The notes beneath the pieces were generated by a model. That model worked only from the letters and a program-made list of their open reading frames with translations. It was not told the origin of the DNA and searched no databases. A DNA stretch of 27,266 nt from Bipalium vagum. Taxonomy: Eukaryota > Platyhelminthes > Tricladida > Geoplanidae. Below are positions 1 through 11,099 of the stretch, in pieces (position 1 is the first letter of the stretch; each line of letters begins with the position of its first letter). The translations under genes and the position numbers were made by a program. Location: positions 1 through 27,266 of the forward strand of contig JBBMKC010096968.1 in assembly GCA_037834085.1 (NCBI GenBank), in the 5' to 3' direction.

Positions 1-68
<68 letters not shown>
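1..68. repeat. (ATT)n microsatellite
   Basis: An uninterrupted ATT tract of about 22 units fills the left edge of the window and probably continues beyond it. It lies in the intron just upstream of the first visible transporter exon. Uninterrupted tracts of this length usually vary in length between individuals. Confidence 0.97.
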
Positions 69-192
69 CATTGTTGATCAAGAGCTTGACAAGTAAAATA
101 TGTTACAATTTTCTTCTTGTTTCCCTTTTTATATAAAATTAATAATTGGATCAAACATTTATTGTGATTATTTTTCATCTAATCATTTTCAG

Positions 193-3100
193 ATCATTTT
201 TTATTCCGACAAAATATTCATAAATGCCAATTTTACAACTGATGAGGCCAATTATGCCACCATTGGTGTTGGCGCAACTAATTTGGCTATTACATTTTTA
301 TCGGTGATACTCGTTGAAAAGTTGGGTCGGAAAACTTTACATTTGATCGGTTTATCTGGCATGTTTTTGTCAGCAATACTTTTGTCCTTGAGTTTGATTT
401 TCCATTATTTATGGAATAATTTGGTCTATTTTGCCATGGTTTTCATTTTCATTTATGTTGGATTTTTTGGAATTGGTCCAGGTAAGAAAATCAATTTCAA
501 ATTCGTTTTCTATAGTTTCTGTGGTACTCCAATTTTAGGAGCTATTCCATGGTTTATTGTGGCAGAGATGTTTACCCAAGAATCCAGAGGAGGTGCAATA
601 ACTATAGCGGTGTTCGTTAATTGGGCTGGTCAGATTGCTGTTGGACTTGGTTATCCTCAACTAATGGTAGCTTTTCAATTATATTTATCTTTAACATTTT
701 TCAATGCTCAATTTACTTAAATTAACGATTTCCGCTGCTCGAGACTTTCGATTTAAGACAGTAGAGACGAAATCTAAATCTTATATTTTACCTACTTTAC
801 TTTTATAAGTTCACTTATGATATGACAACAAACATTCTCTCGAACTTTCTGTAAAGAGAATTAGGAAAGAGGTGAGAATGAAGAGAGTGAGATTAAATCA
901 TAATAATTCGTTGTTTTCAAAGATTGATTAGTTCTGTTTTGTATATTTTTATGCTTATCAACAATTATTTTTTCTTATTTTCACAAAAATCAATATATTT
1001 TCCTAAAGATTTCCTTGATATTTTCGTATGGTCAGATAATAATAATGGTATTGTTTCTTTCAGTCAATGGAGTCTTTTTCATAGAAACTGTTCTTGCTTT
1101 CGATCTAATGATTTATATTGATTTCATATAACGAATTTGAACTTTGAAATTGACCTTAATGTTAACATAATGCTTGCAAAAGAAACGGCCTTCGGCTTAC
1201 TGTCAAAAGAGTAACATACTATTTTTAAACTTAAATCAATATATTTTAATTAATAAATTAATCAATAAAATCATTGAGTTTTAAAACGGTTTCTTTTAAA
1301 ATTGTATATATTATTTATTGAGTTTTGAAACTATTAATTTCTGTTGTCTTTAGATATCTGTAAAGGAAATTCTAAAAATGAAAAAAAATCAATAATAAGT
1401 CTAAAATAATATAATAAATTCGAAAGTAAAACCATTAGGTAAAAATCAGATATTTCATTGATAATTAATAATTATCGATTTTTCTTTTTGAAAATTTTAT
1501 TTTAAAATAATCAGTTTAATTATATCAATAAATGATAATCAATAAATATATTATTCATTATTTAAGTTAACTCAATAAATTAACTGCTTAGTTTTATTTG
1601 TGGTCAGCTTAAGTTTGACGTTTCAGAAATATTTTCCCGTTTTCTTACCCGAAAAGGAAAAACGAATTTTAGACTTGGATAAAGATATATTTTAAGAAGA
1701 CTTCAAAAGAATAGAAAAACCGAGATTGGTGAGATAAATTTCACAAGGGTAATTCTTCACAAAAAAGACATCAATAAAATCAATACAGTAATCCAAGATG
1801 AAATTATATCCCAACTGGAAGATAGGAGAAAATAATTGACTAATATTGAACTGAACATTATTTTTATTAAAATATCTTTTAATTTTACATTTTTCATGCC
1901 TTTCATTTCTTCAAAATCACCCATATTTAATCTACAAATTTCAATTTGATAATAATAATAATAATAATAAATTAATTATCAAATCCTAATTTCCTATGGA
2001 AAATTAAAATGAAATGAAGTGAAATGTGTGGAATTGATTTTGAGCCTTATAATAACTTTAAGAATCAGAAGATTTCCTTTTCGCTTTTTTCATTATGGTG
2101 ATTTTATTGATAAATCCCGACATGATTATCTGCTCCGATCTTGGGGATTTAAATCGCAGGAAAATATTCAATAGTCAATTATGGTATGTTAAATACCATT
2201 ATAAAAAATTAATTAAAAATGTTTCACTGAAAAATCGATTTTTAACGCCTTTATTGAAATTATTATAATTTTTCTGAAAAATAGAATTTTTTCCAAAAAA
2301 ATCCGTAATTCATTTGTTCAATTATTTCGTAGAAGGAATTGATTTTAATTATTATTTCAGAAAAATTATCGACTTTTTCTTTATTTTTTCGATATCTTAG
2401 TGTATTTAAGGAATGATTTCGATAATTTTATTTTTTAAAAATATTTTATATTAAATTTTAACTAATAATTTTAAATCTTAAAATGTATATTAAAAAAATA
2501 CTTCAAAGATATTTTAAAAATTCCAATTGAAAGTTTAATTTTCACAAATATATTTTTAAAATAATATTTTCAGAAATTATTTCTTAAATAAACTTTAAAA
2601 TATTTTTCAAAATGCATTTTTTGTAGCTGAAAAAATTATGACGGATATTTTTATTTGTTTTTCAAAGAAATCAATAATAAATTACAAATATAAGATATAT
2701 TTCATTGCAAAATTTAAATTGTTAGTTTTTTTACTCAAAGTTTTTAAATTTTTTAAAAAGATTTTCTTGCTGATTTTCTTCCGTGTTCAGGTCTTAACGC
2801 AGAACCAGGCCACAGATTAATTACAGAAAACGGTATTGAGAAAATAATTCGAATTAAAAAAATAAAAAGGAATAATTTAGAAAGATTATTATATAAATAT
2901 ATATTATTTTAAAGTATCATTTTCGATAGGATTTTAAATCTTCAAGGAAGCAATAAAAATCCAATGGAAAAAGAAGATCTAAAATCTATAGCATTTTTAC
3001 AAAAGAACGTTAAATATACGAACATCTACGAATTATTTTTATTAAAGAGAGAAAGTCAGAGATTAACATTTAATAAAAAGGAGTGTACAAATCAACGAAT

Positions 3101-6024
3101 TGTTAATATTTACTCAGATTAATTAAAGAAAATAATTTTAACCAATGATAATTCATTGTAATAGTTTTAATTTAAGAATTCAATTAAAATTGAAAATGTC
3201 AAATAATACTAACTGACAAAGAACTGATACAAAGTTCAAAACATGTTTCATAGAGATAAATATTTAAAATGGACTATTGTTTGATATTGTCTGTGGAAGT
3301 TAAAAAAATTTTCATATTGTGCAATCATATTCACGACCGTGCTGCTTTTCACTTACCTTTGGATGCATGATGGTTTTATTCGTTTAAATAGTTTTGATTC
3401 AGAATTTTAATTACGAAAGTTTTTTAATATTACCTTTCAAATTTATTTATTTTTATAATTAATAATTTTATTTATTGGAGATTTTCAAAAAGTTGCCAAT
3501 TGATCGATATAAAATACTGATATATTTTAAAATATTGTATTGTTGTAAGGTGACTAGTGTTACTTTCAGTGAAATACTTTTAAAAATATAATACTAAAAT
3601 AATTTAGGGTAAATTTCTTTTCTAATTTAAAATTTTTTTTATTTTTTGTAATTTGGCTAATGCTTAATTCCATAAATCCAAACGGTCTCCAATTTAATAA
3701 TAAAAATGATACAATTTTTTATAAATAACTAAAGTCATGTTTAATAAAACAAATCATTAATTTTGTACGAATGGCATTGTAATTCAATTTTTAATAAATC
3801 ACTGTAATTTTGTGTTAGAATCTTGTGTCTGATCAAGCATGATGGCTTTTTAATTAATTTCCATCCAAAACTAACCTTTCGATTAATTTGCTTTCCACAA
3901 TCTTAAGTTTCCAAATTGGTATTAACAGGTGTATTGGTAATAACTTTCTCAGTGTAAAAGAAGTGAGCATTTAAACTAACTGTCATAGCAATGTTAATTA
4001 ATGAATCTTTATTATATAAATTTCATCTGTGAACTCTAAATTTAAATTACAAATGGATTTTGGTTCATGAGATAGATTGTGGATCTGGTGTGATTCTCTA
4101 ATGTATCGTACGGCTTAATTCACGATTTCTTTTATTCATCGAATAGAAAATAATCGTTGAAAACACCTTAATTGATTATTATTAATATTGTAATATTATA
4201 ATCAGAGATGTAATTAAACCAAGGGAATTTTTATTTTTAAATCATAATGTAAGTAATTAAACAATGTTTTAATAAGACTACAAGGTGCAATGGCAAGCAT
4301 AATGTCAATGAGAGACACTTTCCGACTTTTCTTATATTAAGAGCCGCAACATAATATTTAAGTACAGAGATTAATTTATATTTATTTCACTATGACATGG
4401 AAAGTATACATAAATAAGAAAAATTTTGAGAAACAAAAATGCATTACAAACGACGATCTTTGGCCAAATCTTCAAAGTTTAGTATGTAATTTGGTAAAGT
4501 TGTTCGCAGTTATTCTGGAAGTTTTTGATTGGTAAACTGCTAACGGAATTTCGACTTCACAAATTTCATGGTAAAATATAAAGACTCACAGCAATATTTT
4601 GAACCAAAATTTGTGAATATTTTGATTCTGGTAAGAGTTTTATAAACTTAACTATAGTTATTGATTTGTTATTCATTTGGAATGCCTAATCCTCTTTCAT
4701 CTTTAGTAATAATAATATTAATAATAATTCTGTATCTACTTTTTGAATTTTTAAAAGTATTTTAATAATATTTAAAAAGTTTTTCACTTTGATGATTATT
4801 AATAATTTAATGTTATTGATTTCACAATAAATTCGATATTTTTTTCAAAAAAAAGAAAATATCATTAAAACAGTTCTGAAATTAAATGAAGTCGCTCATT
4901 AAGCATTTGCATGTTAATTCACTTAATATTTAAATGAATTATTTTTTAATAATTAACTTTCAAATAAAATAAAGAATTAAAAATATAAAGATTTAATAAC
5001 CTGTCGGAAAAATTCGAGTTTTTAGTAAAAAAAAACTAAATTATAAATTTATGGACTTTAAATATAAAATGATAATAATAATAATAATAATAATAATAAA
5101 TCAATTAATTTGTGTTTTTAATAATGTTAAATTTATTAAAAGTAATATTTGAAGGCTTAGCAAACTTAATTTTAATTGATTGGAAAGTTTTTTATACAAA
5201 AATTTTATCGTTTTCTCTATATCGTTGTTTTTTGATTCTCAAAGTTTATTATTTTAATTCAAGTTAAAAGTGGTAGTTTTAAAATAATTTACTCGATAAA
5301 AAGTGAGAATGAACAAAATCATTTACGAAAAAATGTGATAATATCTATCTATGTGAAGAGGAACCACAGATTTGAATCACTGGTAGATATGCTTGATCGA
5401 AATTTCATTGGTACAAAGCTACATCAAAGAGATTATGAAGCTTGTGGTTAAAACCAATATCATAATAAAAGATTACGACTAAAATCCCCTAATAGTTAGA
5501 CATAACTCTGAAAATATTATATTTTTAATACGATTTAGAAGAATTTTCAGGAGTGTGAAAAATGTTGAAGAATCTTATTGGACATAACAAAACTTGAATT
5601 CACTCTCTGAATGTCAATATTTTTAATAATGAATAAATCAGCTCGTTAAACATAAAAATATATATAAAATCAATTTAAAAAAATATAAAAAAAATATAAC
5701 TGAAATTATCAAATGGGTTTGCGTGAATTACTTTATTTATGTCATACCAGGAATTGGTTTATGTTTATTCCTGTCGGCTCTCAATTGTTAATTTTTCAGG
5801 CGTATCTTGGAAATTATAACTTTTTACCATTTGTTGGTACTCTTTTCATCTTCATCGTTTTCACGTACTTCTTCGTTCCCGAAACCAAAGGCAAAACTCC
5901 AGAAGAAATAGAAAATATCTTCAAGCGAAAAGTAGATGGCCTACACTATCACGACTCACCTCTGATGGTCAATTCATCAATTGGTCCCATAATGGTTGAA
6001 GATTATGGTACAAATTTGTATTGA
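193..6024 (+). CDS. Facilitative glucose/hexose transporter (class I GLUT / SLC2A family), last three exons; 5' part outside the window
   Basis: Seen: exons 193-481, 539-666 and 5800-6024 (stop TGA) join in frame and encode the C-terminal 213 residues of a sugar transporter. The first exon starts after an AG at 191-192 with IIFYSDKIF, which in GLUT proteins follows QLSGINA in helix 7. Next come helix 8 (YATIGVGATN...), the loop and start of helix 9 (GRKTLHLIGLSG, very close to GRRTLHLIGLAG of GLUT1-type carriers), helix 10 with GPGAIPWFIVAEMF, helix 11 (NWAGQIAVGLG), helix 12 ending FTYFFVPETKGKT, and a cytoplasmic tail ending EDYGTNLY. PETKG and GPG-IPWF are diagnostic. With the exon 2/3 joint at 666/5800, the spacing between helix 11 VG and the FTYF motif is 27 residues, as in human GLUT1, which supports the splice sites. 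Known role: facilitated hexose movement across the plasma membrane. The first half of the protein (helices 1-7) lies upstream. No disabling change is visible, so the gene looks intact. Confidence 0.95.
482..538 (+). other. 57-nt GT-AG intron, stop-free and a multiple of three
   Basis: The intron starts GTAAGA and ends TTTTAG. Its removal restores the conserved GPG-AIPWF motif of helix 10: codon G is split as g(481)+ga(539-540). The intron is 57 nt with no in-frame stop, so reading straight through gives a continuous open frame with 19 extra residues in helix 10. An ORF finder would wrongly annotate it as coding. Family conservation of GPG-IPW argues strongly that it is spliced out. Confidence 0.9.
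1949..1970. repeat. (AAT)n microsatellite
   Basis: A run of about seven AAT units within the transporter intron. Confidence 0.9.
5071..5100. repeat. (AAT)n microsatellite
   Basis: A run of about nine to ten AAT units within the transporter intron, about 700 nt before the last exon. Confidence 0.9.
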
Positions 6025-6303
6025 TTTTACTCTATTTTTATAATGCCATTTTTCGATGCAGACGACAGAATATGACACAAGAATACCCGCACTGATGCAA
6101 TATCATTCGTTGATTTTAATGATTTTTTATTGTAAATTCATCCTTGCAGAATTTCTCTATTTTCCAATAGTGAAATAGGGTGATCATATTTTCATCAAAT
6201 ATAATTGTTTTTGTTATTATTATTATTATTTTAAAAATGGTAATTTTTTATACTTTACATGTGGAATACAAGTGGAAAATGAAACTTTCTATGACTAAAA
6301 GAT

Positions 6304-6309
6304 AATAAA
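6304..6309 (+). terminator. Candidate polyadenylation signal AATAAA of the transporter gene
   Basis: An AATAAA hexamer lies 280 nt after the transporter stop codon; a second lies at 6467-6472. In such AT-rich DNA single hexamers are common, so either may be used. The 3' UTR would be roughly 300-460 nt. Confidence 0.5.
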
Positions 6310-6479
6310 AATATTAAAGTTATATTTTGTCACTATCGAATTTTCTTTAAATTTTGAAAGTTTATACCGAAAAACACTTATTCTGTCAGTTTGGAAGGCA
6401 TGGTGAGTTGTTTCAAACAGGCTTGTCAAATGTTTCATCTAACCCTTTGTAGAACCAGGGTTTATCAATAAACTTTTCT

Positions 6480-7930
6480 ATTTGAATATTGCTTCTGAAC
6501 GCTATTTATTCAAAAATGGTTTTATAGACTAGATCCTAACTCGTTAGTAGCATCTTACGACATAAAGTTTATTCCCATGTAATGTTAATAAATTAAGTAT
6601 TTTTCTTATATGGCAATATAAAAATGAATTGATCTGACAAATATATTTCTTCAGTGTTCACATTGGCGAAGTTAATTGCAGAAATCAGAAATAATAGGTT
6701 AAGAATATTCAGACTATATGTTCAATATAAAATTTTAAAAGTCAAAATAAATTGAAAGAACAAAATGGTCTAGGCTGAAAGATTTTGTTAAGACAATCGC
6801 TTAATTTTCGTGGAATCTCCTGTAATCGAAATAATTAATAATAATCGTTTTTTGGTTAAAGATTTTATCAAAACAAATAGGTCAAATTAGGAAAATAGAA
6901 CTCAGTTTTGGAGTTTACATGGAAAGAGGTTCTTGACTTGTTAAACTATTAGTTTTTGAAATTGAGAATTTTGGATCAGAATTCTAGAAAAGATTCGGAA
7001 GAATGTCATTTACGACTTTCTGTAGTTAAAGAAATGTTTGATTTTTTATATCGATTTATATTAGTAATTGACGTCAGATATCCAATGGGTACCGTGGCTA
7101 AAAGAAAAAAGGAAGGCGAAATTCGAAAAATTAAAACTTATTGTGAAAGAAGAGATTGGTTCTAGTCAGAGCTGTCTACTAGAGTTAATTTAAGTAAAAA
7201 AAGACTGTACAGAACATTCTGGTGAGTATTGGAATCAGAAATGTTATGAAGACAAAAATTGTATGTTTAATTACTTTGGATAGCAGACATATGAGAAAAG
7301 CGAATGCGAGCGTGTCTGGAAAACCTGATCTTAACCCATGCTTTTTTGTGAGATTCTTCTAAATATTATTACGTAAGATGAGAACCCATTGAGTCTTTTT
7401 ATTCCATACAGCATATATAAATCTTATGAATATATTTTTCCTGAGGAAAAGCACAAAATGCTTCGTTCATAAACATTCATCAAAAATGTATCACGCTTTA
7501 AGTGTTTTAGAATGTAAAAGGTATGAGAAAGGACAACTTTACTGTGGAAATAATTGATTCAAATTACTACTGCTCCCGTATTAGTGCTGTGAGAAAATTA
7601 CCATGGAAGGCAACGAAAAGATCTTTATCATTTGCATGACGATGCTACAGCCTATACAGGTCATGAAAAGAGCTTCGTGGACAGAAAATAGAATCCAAAG
7701 AGGATCTCATAAGAATATTGCATGATGTTTTTAATGAGAATAAAGAAATATTAAAAAAAGGTCTTTAGTCATTCTGGTAATTCTGAATTGCTGAAAATAT
7801 TCAAAAATATATTGTCACGTTTTGAATTAATTGCAAGCTATAAAAATTCAACTGAGAGTGTTACTCCCAAAAAAAAAAACTCACTAGTATATGACGTAAT
7901 AATTGTTATATTTGTGCAGCACGTTCAGTA
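6480..7930. other. Intergenic stretch with an unassigned open frame
   Basis: No gene was recognised. A 69-codon open frame at 6956-7165 (+) is lysine- and arginine-rich (VAKRKKEGEIRKIK near its end) and somewhat GC-richer than its surroundings. It lies about 1 kb before the IS630-type catalytic remnant and could be its decayed N-terminal or UTR part, but no motif proves this. Between 7200 and 7800 there is non-repetitive, moderately GC-rich sequence without a readable frame. Confidence 0.3.
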
Positions 7931-7934
7931 GACA

Positions 7935-8245
7935 TGGTGTTATGGTATGAAATTAGAGAAAAGCCGTATAATTACAAATTGTATGATTACATGGAAACTG
8001 ATAAATCATCTAAGAAACAAAAATATGGTAGAAATGATAATTATATGTGATGCTGCGTTTCATAAGTGAGAAGATTTTAAAAGCTTAATTGAAAAATAAC
8101 GACCAATCTGCATTTCTTGCATTCTTCTAGTCTACAATTGAACTTGATTGAAGAAGCCTTTAGTTTATGAAAGAATAAAATAAAATCCCTAAACTATGCA
8201 ATCAATGAAACTCTGTGCAATCATTACATTGTAATGCCTACAATG
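7935..8245 (+). mobile_element. IS630/Tc1-superfamily DNA transposon remnant: catalytic domain of a broken transposase
   Basis: In + frames, with stops and shifts, the sequence reads MIIICDAAFHK, then EDFKSLIEK, then LHFLHSSSLQLNLIEEAFSL, then KNKIKS. This follows the conserved end of IS630-type transposases: iiMDNAsFHKsedf..lie, then FLPPYSPqLNPIEEAFS..K. The D of CDAAFHK and the first E of LIEEAFS are the second and third catalytic acids, about 34-36 positions apart. The prolines of PPYSP and NPIE are lost and there are at least three in-frame stops, so the copy is dead. The N-terminal helix-turn-helix and first catalytic D were not found; they may have decayed in 6956-7900. No terminal repeats were located. 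Ordinary Tc1 copies have NPIEHLW rather than IEEAFS, which favours the IS630-like branch. Confidence 0.65.
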
Positions 8246-8249
8246 AAAC

Positions 8250-8868
8250 AAAATACTTTTAAATCACCTGTAAATTTTAATTTTTTACTCCACATGCGTT
8301 CATTTCTAATCAAGGTTTCAGAACAAGACCCATTTTAATGACATACATTTCTGTATTTCTGGTGGTATTGTTATAAAGAAATATTTTTAGGTAATCAATT
8401 AAATATTTTTTGAAAAGGCTTTGATGATTTGTAAATAGCACATTAAATATTCCGAAAAACTATGTTTTAAAATTAGCTTCAATAATAACCCATTGGTAAT
8501 AATCCACTCAGTAAGACAATAGCTTTATTATTCACCCTACAACACGACGACAAGATTACACAATGAATTTCAATACGATTCGTAAATGTTCAACTCCAAA
8601 AAACATGTAACTAAAACGTAAGTCTAAATCTGAAACATTAAATCACATAAATTTCTGCCCATACACCACTTTCACCTAACACTTGACAAATCAAATATTA
8701 AGAACAAATCAAATGTTAGTAAAAATCAAATAGTACCATTTCAATGGTAAAAAAATAAAGAAATGTGATGACCAACTATAAAAATGGTTATATTATTGAT
8801 AGAAAAGTAGTAATAATCATTAATAAATCAATATAAAAATGAGATTTAAATAGAAATAAAAAACATTT
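8250..8868. other. AT-rich spacer
   Basis: No gene was seen. A short imperfect tandem of ACAAATCAAATNTTA lies at about 8687-8715. Confidence 0.5.
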
Positions 8869-8887
8869 TCACTGATTAAATAAACGA

Positions 8888-9021
8888 TCAAGTTTCTGGA
8901 TGATCAAGTTTCTTAATACATCGTTTGCCTTTGGCTGAGATAGGAGGAAGGCAAGTCTCTTATAAAAAAGTTAAGACATACCCAAATGAATAATACAAGC
9001 ACCGCCAAAAAATCCACTCAT
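8888..9021 (-). CDS. Candidate small two-exon gene with a 47-nt intron (unassigned)
   Basis: Seen on the minus strand: an ATG at 9021 opens a frame MSGFFGGACIIHL, followed by GTATGT at 8981-8976. At 8935 there is an excellent acceptor, CCTTCCTCCTATCTCAG. The implied intron is 47 nt and contains a branch-like CTTAAC. Joined in phase 1, the frame continues KGKRCIKKLDHPET to a stop at 8888-8890, 28 residues in all. In the other phase the exons read FLAVLVLFIW then PKANDVLRNLIIQKLDRLF to a stop at 8869-8871. That is a hydrophobic stretch plus an amphipathic helix, as in a secreted peptide, but it lacks a start codon and would need an upstream exon. The intron signals are better than chance, but neither frame has a recognised homologue. 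The function is unknown and the gene may not be real. Confidence 0.28.
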
Positions 9022-9129
9022 TTCAATTTTTCCGAAAACCACAATTTCATTTCCAATTTATCCCTTCCAACTTCTGAAATTCTTTAACTCCGAAAACTGT
9101 ACTTATCGGTTCTGTCATGGCTCAAAGTC

Positions 9130-10600
9130 TGATATTATTGATTAAATTATTATAATAATTATTATTATTATGAGAGTGAAAATCCAAAATTTATTATTAA
9201 TAATTCTTTTACTTTTCTTACGTTCTTTAGATTTAACATCGCTCAGCAGTAAACATTAAAGTTACATTTTATAAACGTCAACTGTAATTGATTAAAATTA
9301 AATTGCATAATATTCATATTAAAAACTGTATTCATTATAATTCCTTTAAAAATAATCTTAAATTAATAATGATAACCACTGAAATTTTATTTAACAATAA
9401 TAATATAATATAATAATAAATAATAATAATAACAATGAAAAAAAAAATAAAATAAAAAAAAAATAATAATAATGATAATAATAATAATCAGACATAAAAT
9501 AAATATTTCAAAATGGAATATAAAGTTACTTTTAATTAATGAAGAAACTTAAAAATAAATAATCAAATCTATGTCTAAATTATGGTTTTGTGGTTTCAAT
9601 TAATTATATTACCAAGCTATATCATTCATTTTGGTTACAATTTAAATGAGATTTATTTGACTGATAAATGATCCTAGCGCGAAATTGGTTTTAATAGTAC
9701 CAAGTCAGAATGAGGTTGAACAAAATAGAATGATAAATTAATGGGGTGATATCTACATCATTTATCAGTTTCTCAAGGAAATTTTTGTTCTTATAATTTA
9801 TACAGCACTAATTGTGGTGTTGATTTATTTGTATGGCACTAATAAACTTACTTAGGAAATATAATAATATTGCCCAAAATATAAAATATCCTATAATTTA
9901 TAATAATATTTATATAATATATTATTTTCTTTCATGCAGAAAACTTTTCTCTCAAGATGTAATCGAGATATTATATATTCTTCAACAGTAACGAGGTCTT
10001 AAATTATGAAATAGAACTTATTAAATTTCATTAATAATTAAATATATTTAAATTATTTTTTTTTGCATTTGAAAGTGTACTTATTTTAAAATCAAACATT
10101 CTTTGCATTCTTCCTATCTTGTTACTCAATCTACTTTGATATCAGAGATCAACTTTTATAAAATTGGACAAGAAATTTGAATTTGATAAATAAATTTATA
10201 AATTTAAAAATAAATAAAGATTTTTTGAGATTTCCTCTGGTTTTATTAACATTAAATTCCATTAAAAATATATCACTATTAAATTTTATTATTAATTAAA
10301 TTTCTAAAATTAAAAAAATTATTCAAATATAAAATATCGAAATAATATTAACATAAATTATTTAATTATTATTAAGAGTGCTATAGAAAGGTTTATCATT
10401 TTAATTATATAATTTATATACATATAATAAATATATATTTATATATAATATATATATTCAAAAAATATTATCATTTTAATGAAAATTGCAGCTCTTTTTA
10501 GTATTATTGAACCCATTTTGCATTTTATTGAACACTTTTTCCAATTACATTCTATTAAACAAGTATTAAATATAAAAGAAAATTATATATATAAATTAAT
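9130..10600. other. AT-rich intergenic DNA
   Basis: No gene was seen. It holds an interrupted (AAT)n/poly-A region at 9394-9489 and a TA-rich stretch at about 10410-10460. Confidence 0.6.
9394..9489. repeat. Interrupted (AAT)n / A-rich simple repeat
   Basis: About 95 nt of AAT units broken by runs of A. It shows that the simple repeat is degenerating, unlike the perfect tract at the left edge of the window. Confidence 0.85.
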
Positions 10601-10603
10601 ATA

Positions 10604-10863
10604 TTGAGCTGGTCGGAAGTCACTTCGCTTTTATATGAATATCTTTAAATCTTTTATTTATCTTTAATTATTTATCTTATCTTAATTATTTATCTTTAAT
10701 TTAAAGTCATTTTAAAGGTTGAAATATTCAAATTGCCTGGTAGATGGTAGAAGGTCTTCGAACAACAAGAACAATACATCATTGATTAAAATATTTATTA
10801 CTAATAAAACTTTTGGTCTTACTTTTTACTAAAAAATGCGAAGTGACTTTCGCGACAACCAAA
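10604..10863 (+). mobile_element. Internally deleted mariner (260 bp) with both terminal inverted repeats and TA target duplications
   Basis: The left end TTGAGCTGGTCGGAAGTCAC matches the reverse complement of the right end, TTTGGTTGTCGCGAAAGTCA; both continue into CTTCGC, and twelve bases AAGTCACTTCGC are identical. TA lies on both sides (10602-10603 and 10864-10865). Inside, at 10727-10789, the frame FKLPGRW, stop, KVFEQQEQYIID, stop matches the C-terminus of mauritiana-type mariner transposases (KLPERWQKV....YIID). The rest of the roughly 345-codon gene is missing. This is therefore a MITE-sized deletion derivative, formerly mobile only with help from a complete copy. A related C-terminal piece lies inverted at 21098-21151. 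Confidence 0.8.
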
Positions 10864-10917
10864 TAAAAATATAATTTATAAAAAAAAGTGTTAAATAAAA
10901 TCTTCACGATTTCTTCA

Positions 10918-11093
10918 CTATGTTACAATTTCTCTCTTGTGGATATACAAGTCTGTCATAGGAGAAGTGTTGGTAGGTAAAATATCTTCGAGTCTACTAA
11001 CAATTTCTTGTGCATTATTCAGCCGTGTTTATGCTGCATATTTAGATTTAGGACTTGTAAAAAACTCTTCAGTTGGATTCAAGAGAACATAAA
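10918..11093 (-). pseudogene. Minus-strand coding remnant, possibly IS630-like transposase C-terminus
   Basis: On the minus strand one frame runs from about 11093 to a TAG at 10918-10920 with a single internal stop. It reads YVLLNPTEEFFTSPKSKYAA, stop, then TRLNNAQEIVSRLEDILPT..., ending HKREIVT. LNPTEEFF resembles the LNPIEE.F box that carries the last catalytic acid of IS630-type transposases. The YSP part before it and the second D could not be read. It could equally be the end of a decayed host gene. It starts just outside the deleted mariner at 10604-10863 and is not part of it. Confidence 0.35.
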
Positions 11094-11099
11094 GATTAA

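Larger units (their letters stand above)
667..5799 (+). other. 5.1-kb last intron of the transporter gene
   Basis: The donor is ATG|GTAGCT at 666/667 and the acceptor is TTTTTCAG|GCG at 5799/5800. It is about ninety times longer than the 57-nt intron upstream. The content is almost all AT-rich noncoding DNA with (AAT)n tracts at 1949-1970 and 5071-5100. A short open stretch at about 1720-1835 (ending IQDEIISQLEDRRK) and one at about 5350-5450 (FESLVDMLDRNFIGTKLH) look like faint coding debris, but neither can be assigned. An acceptor-like site at 1052-1063 precedes a short open frame; it would give only six extra codons if joined to exon 2, and I do not treat it as an exon. Confidence 0.85.

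Noticed and set aside
924-1121. 65-codon open frame on the + strand in the transporter intron
   Set aside because: No family features and AT-driven composition. The acceptor-like site inside it gives only a six-codon alternative end in the transporter's phase.
1720-1835. Possible LINE-type fragment (ending IQDEIISQLEDRRK)
   Set aside because: One short open run with no reverse-transcriptase or endonuclease motif, poly-A tail or target duplication.
2638-2820. 60-codon open frame rich in F, K and I
   Set aside because: Composition is what AT-rich noncoding DNA gives; there is no motif and no splice or promoter support.
5713-5799. N-terminal part of the open frame running into the last transporter exon
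   Set aside because: It is intron sequence up to the TTTTTCAG acceptor. Starting the exon at 5800 restores the exact GLUT spacing between helices 11 and 12.
9085-9120. Minus-strand FGVKEFQKLEGINWK resembling the start of a retroelement gag
   Set aside because: The resemblance is a few residues only, with a stop at once after it and no terminal repeats or other parts nearby.
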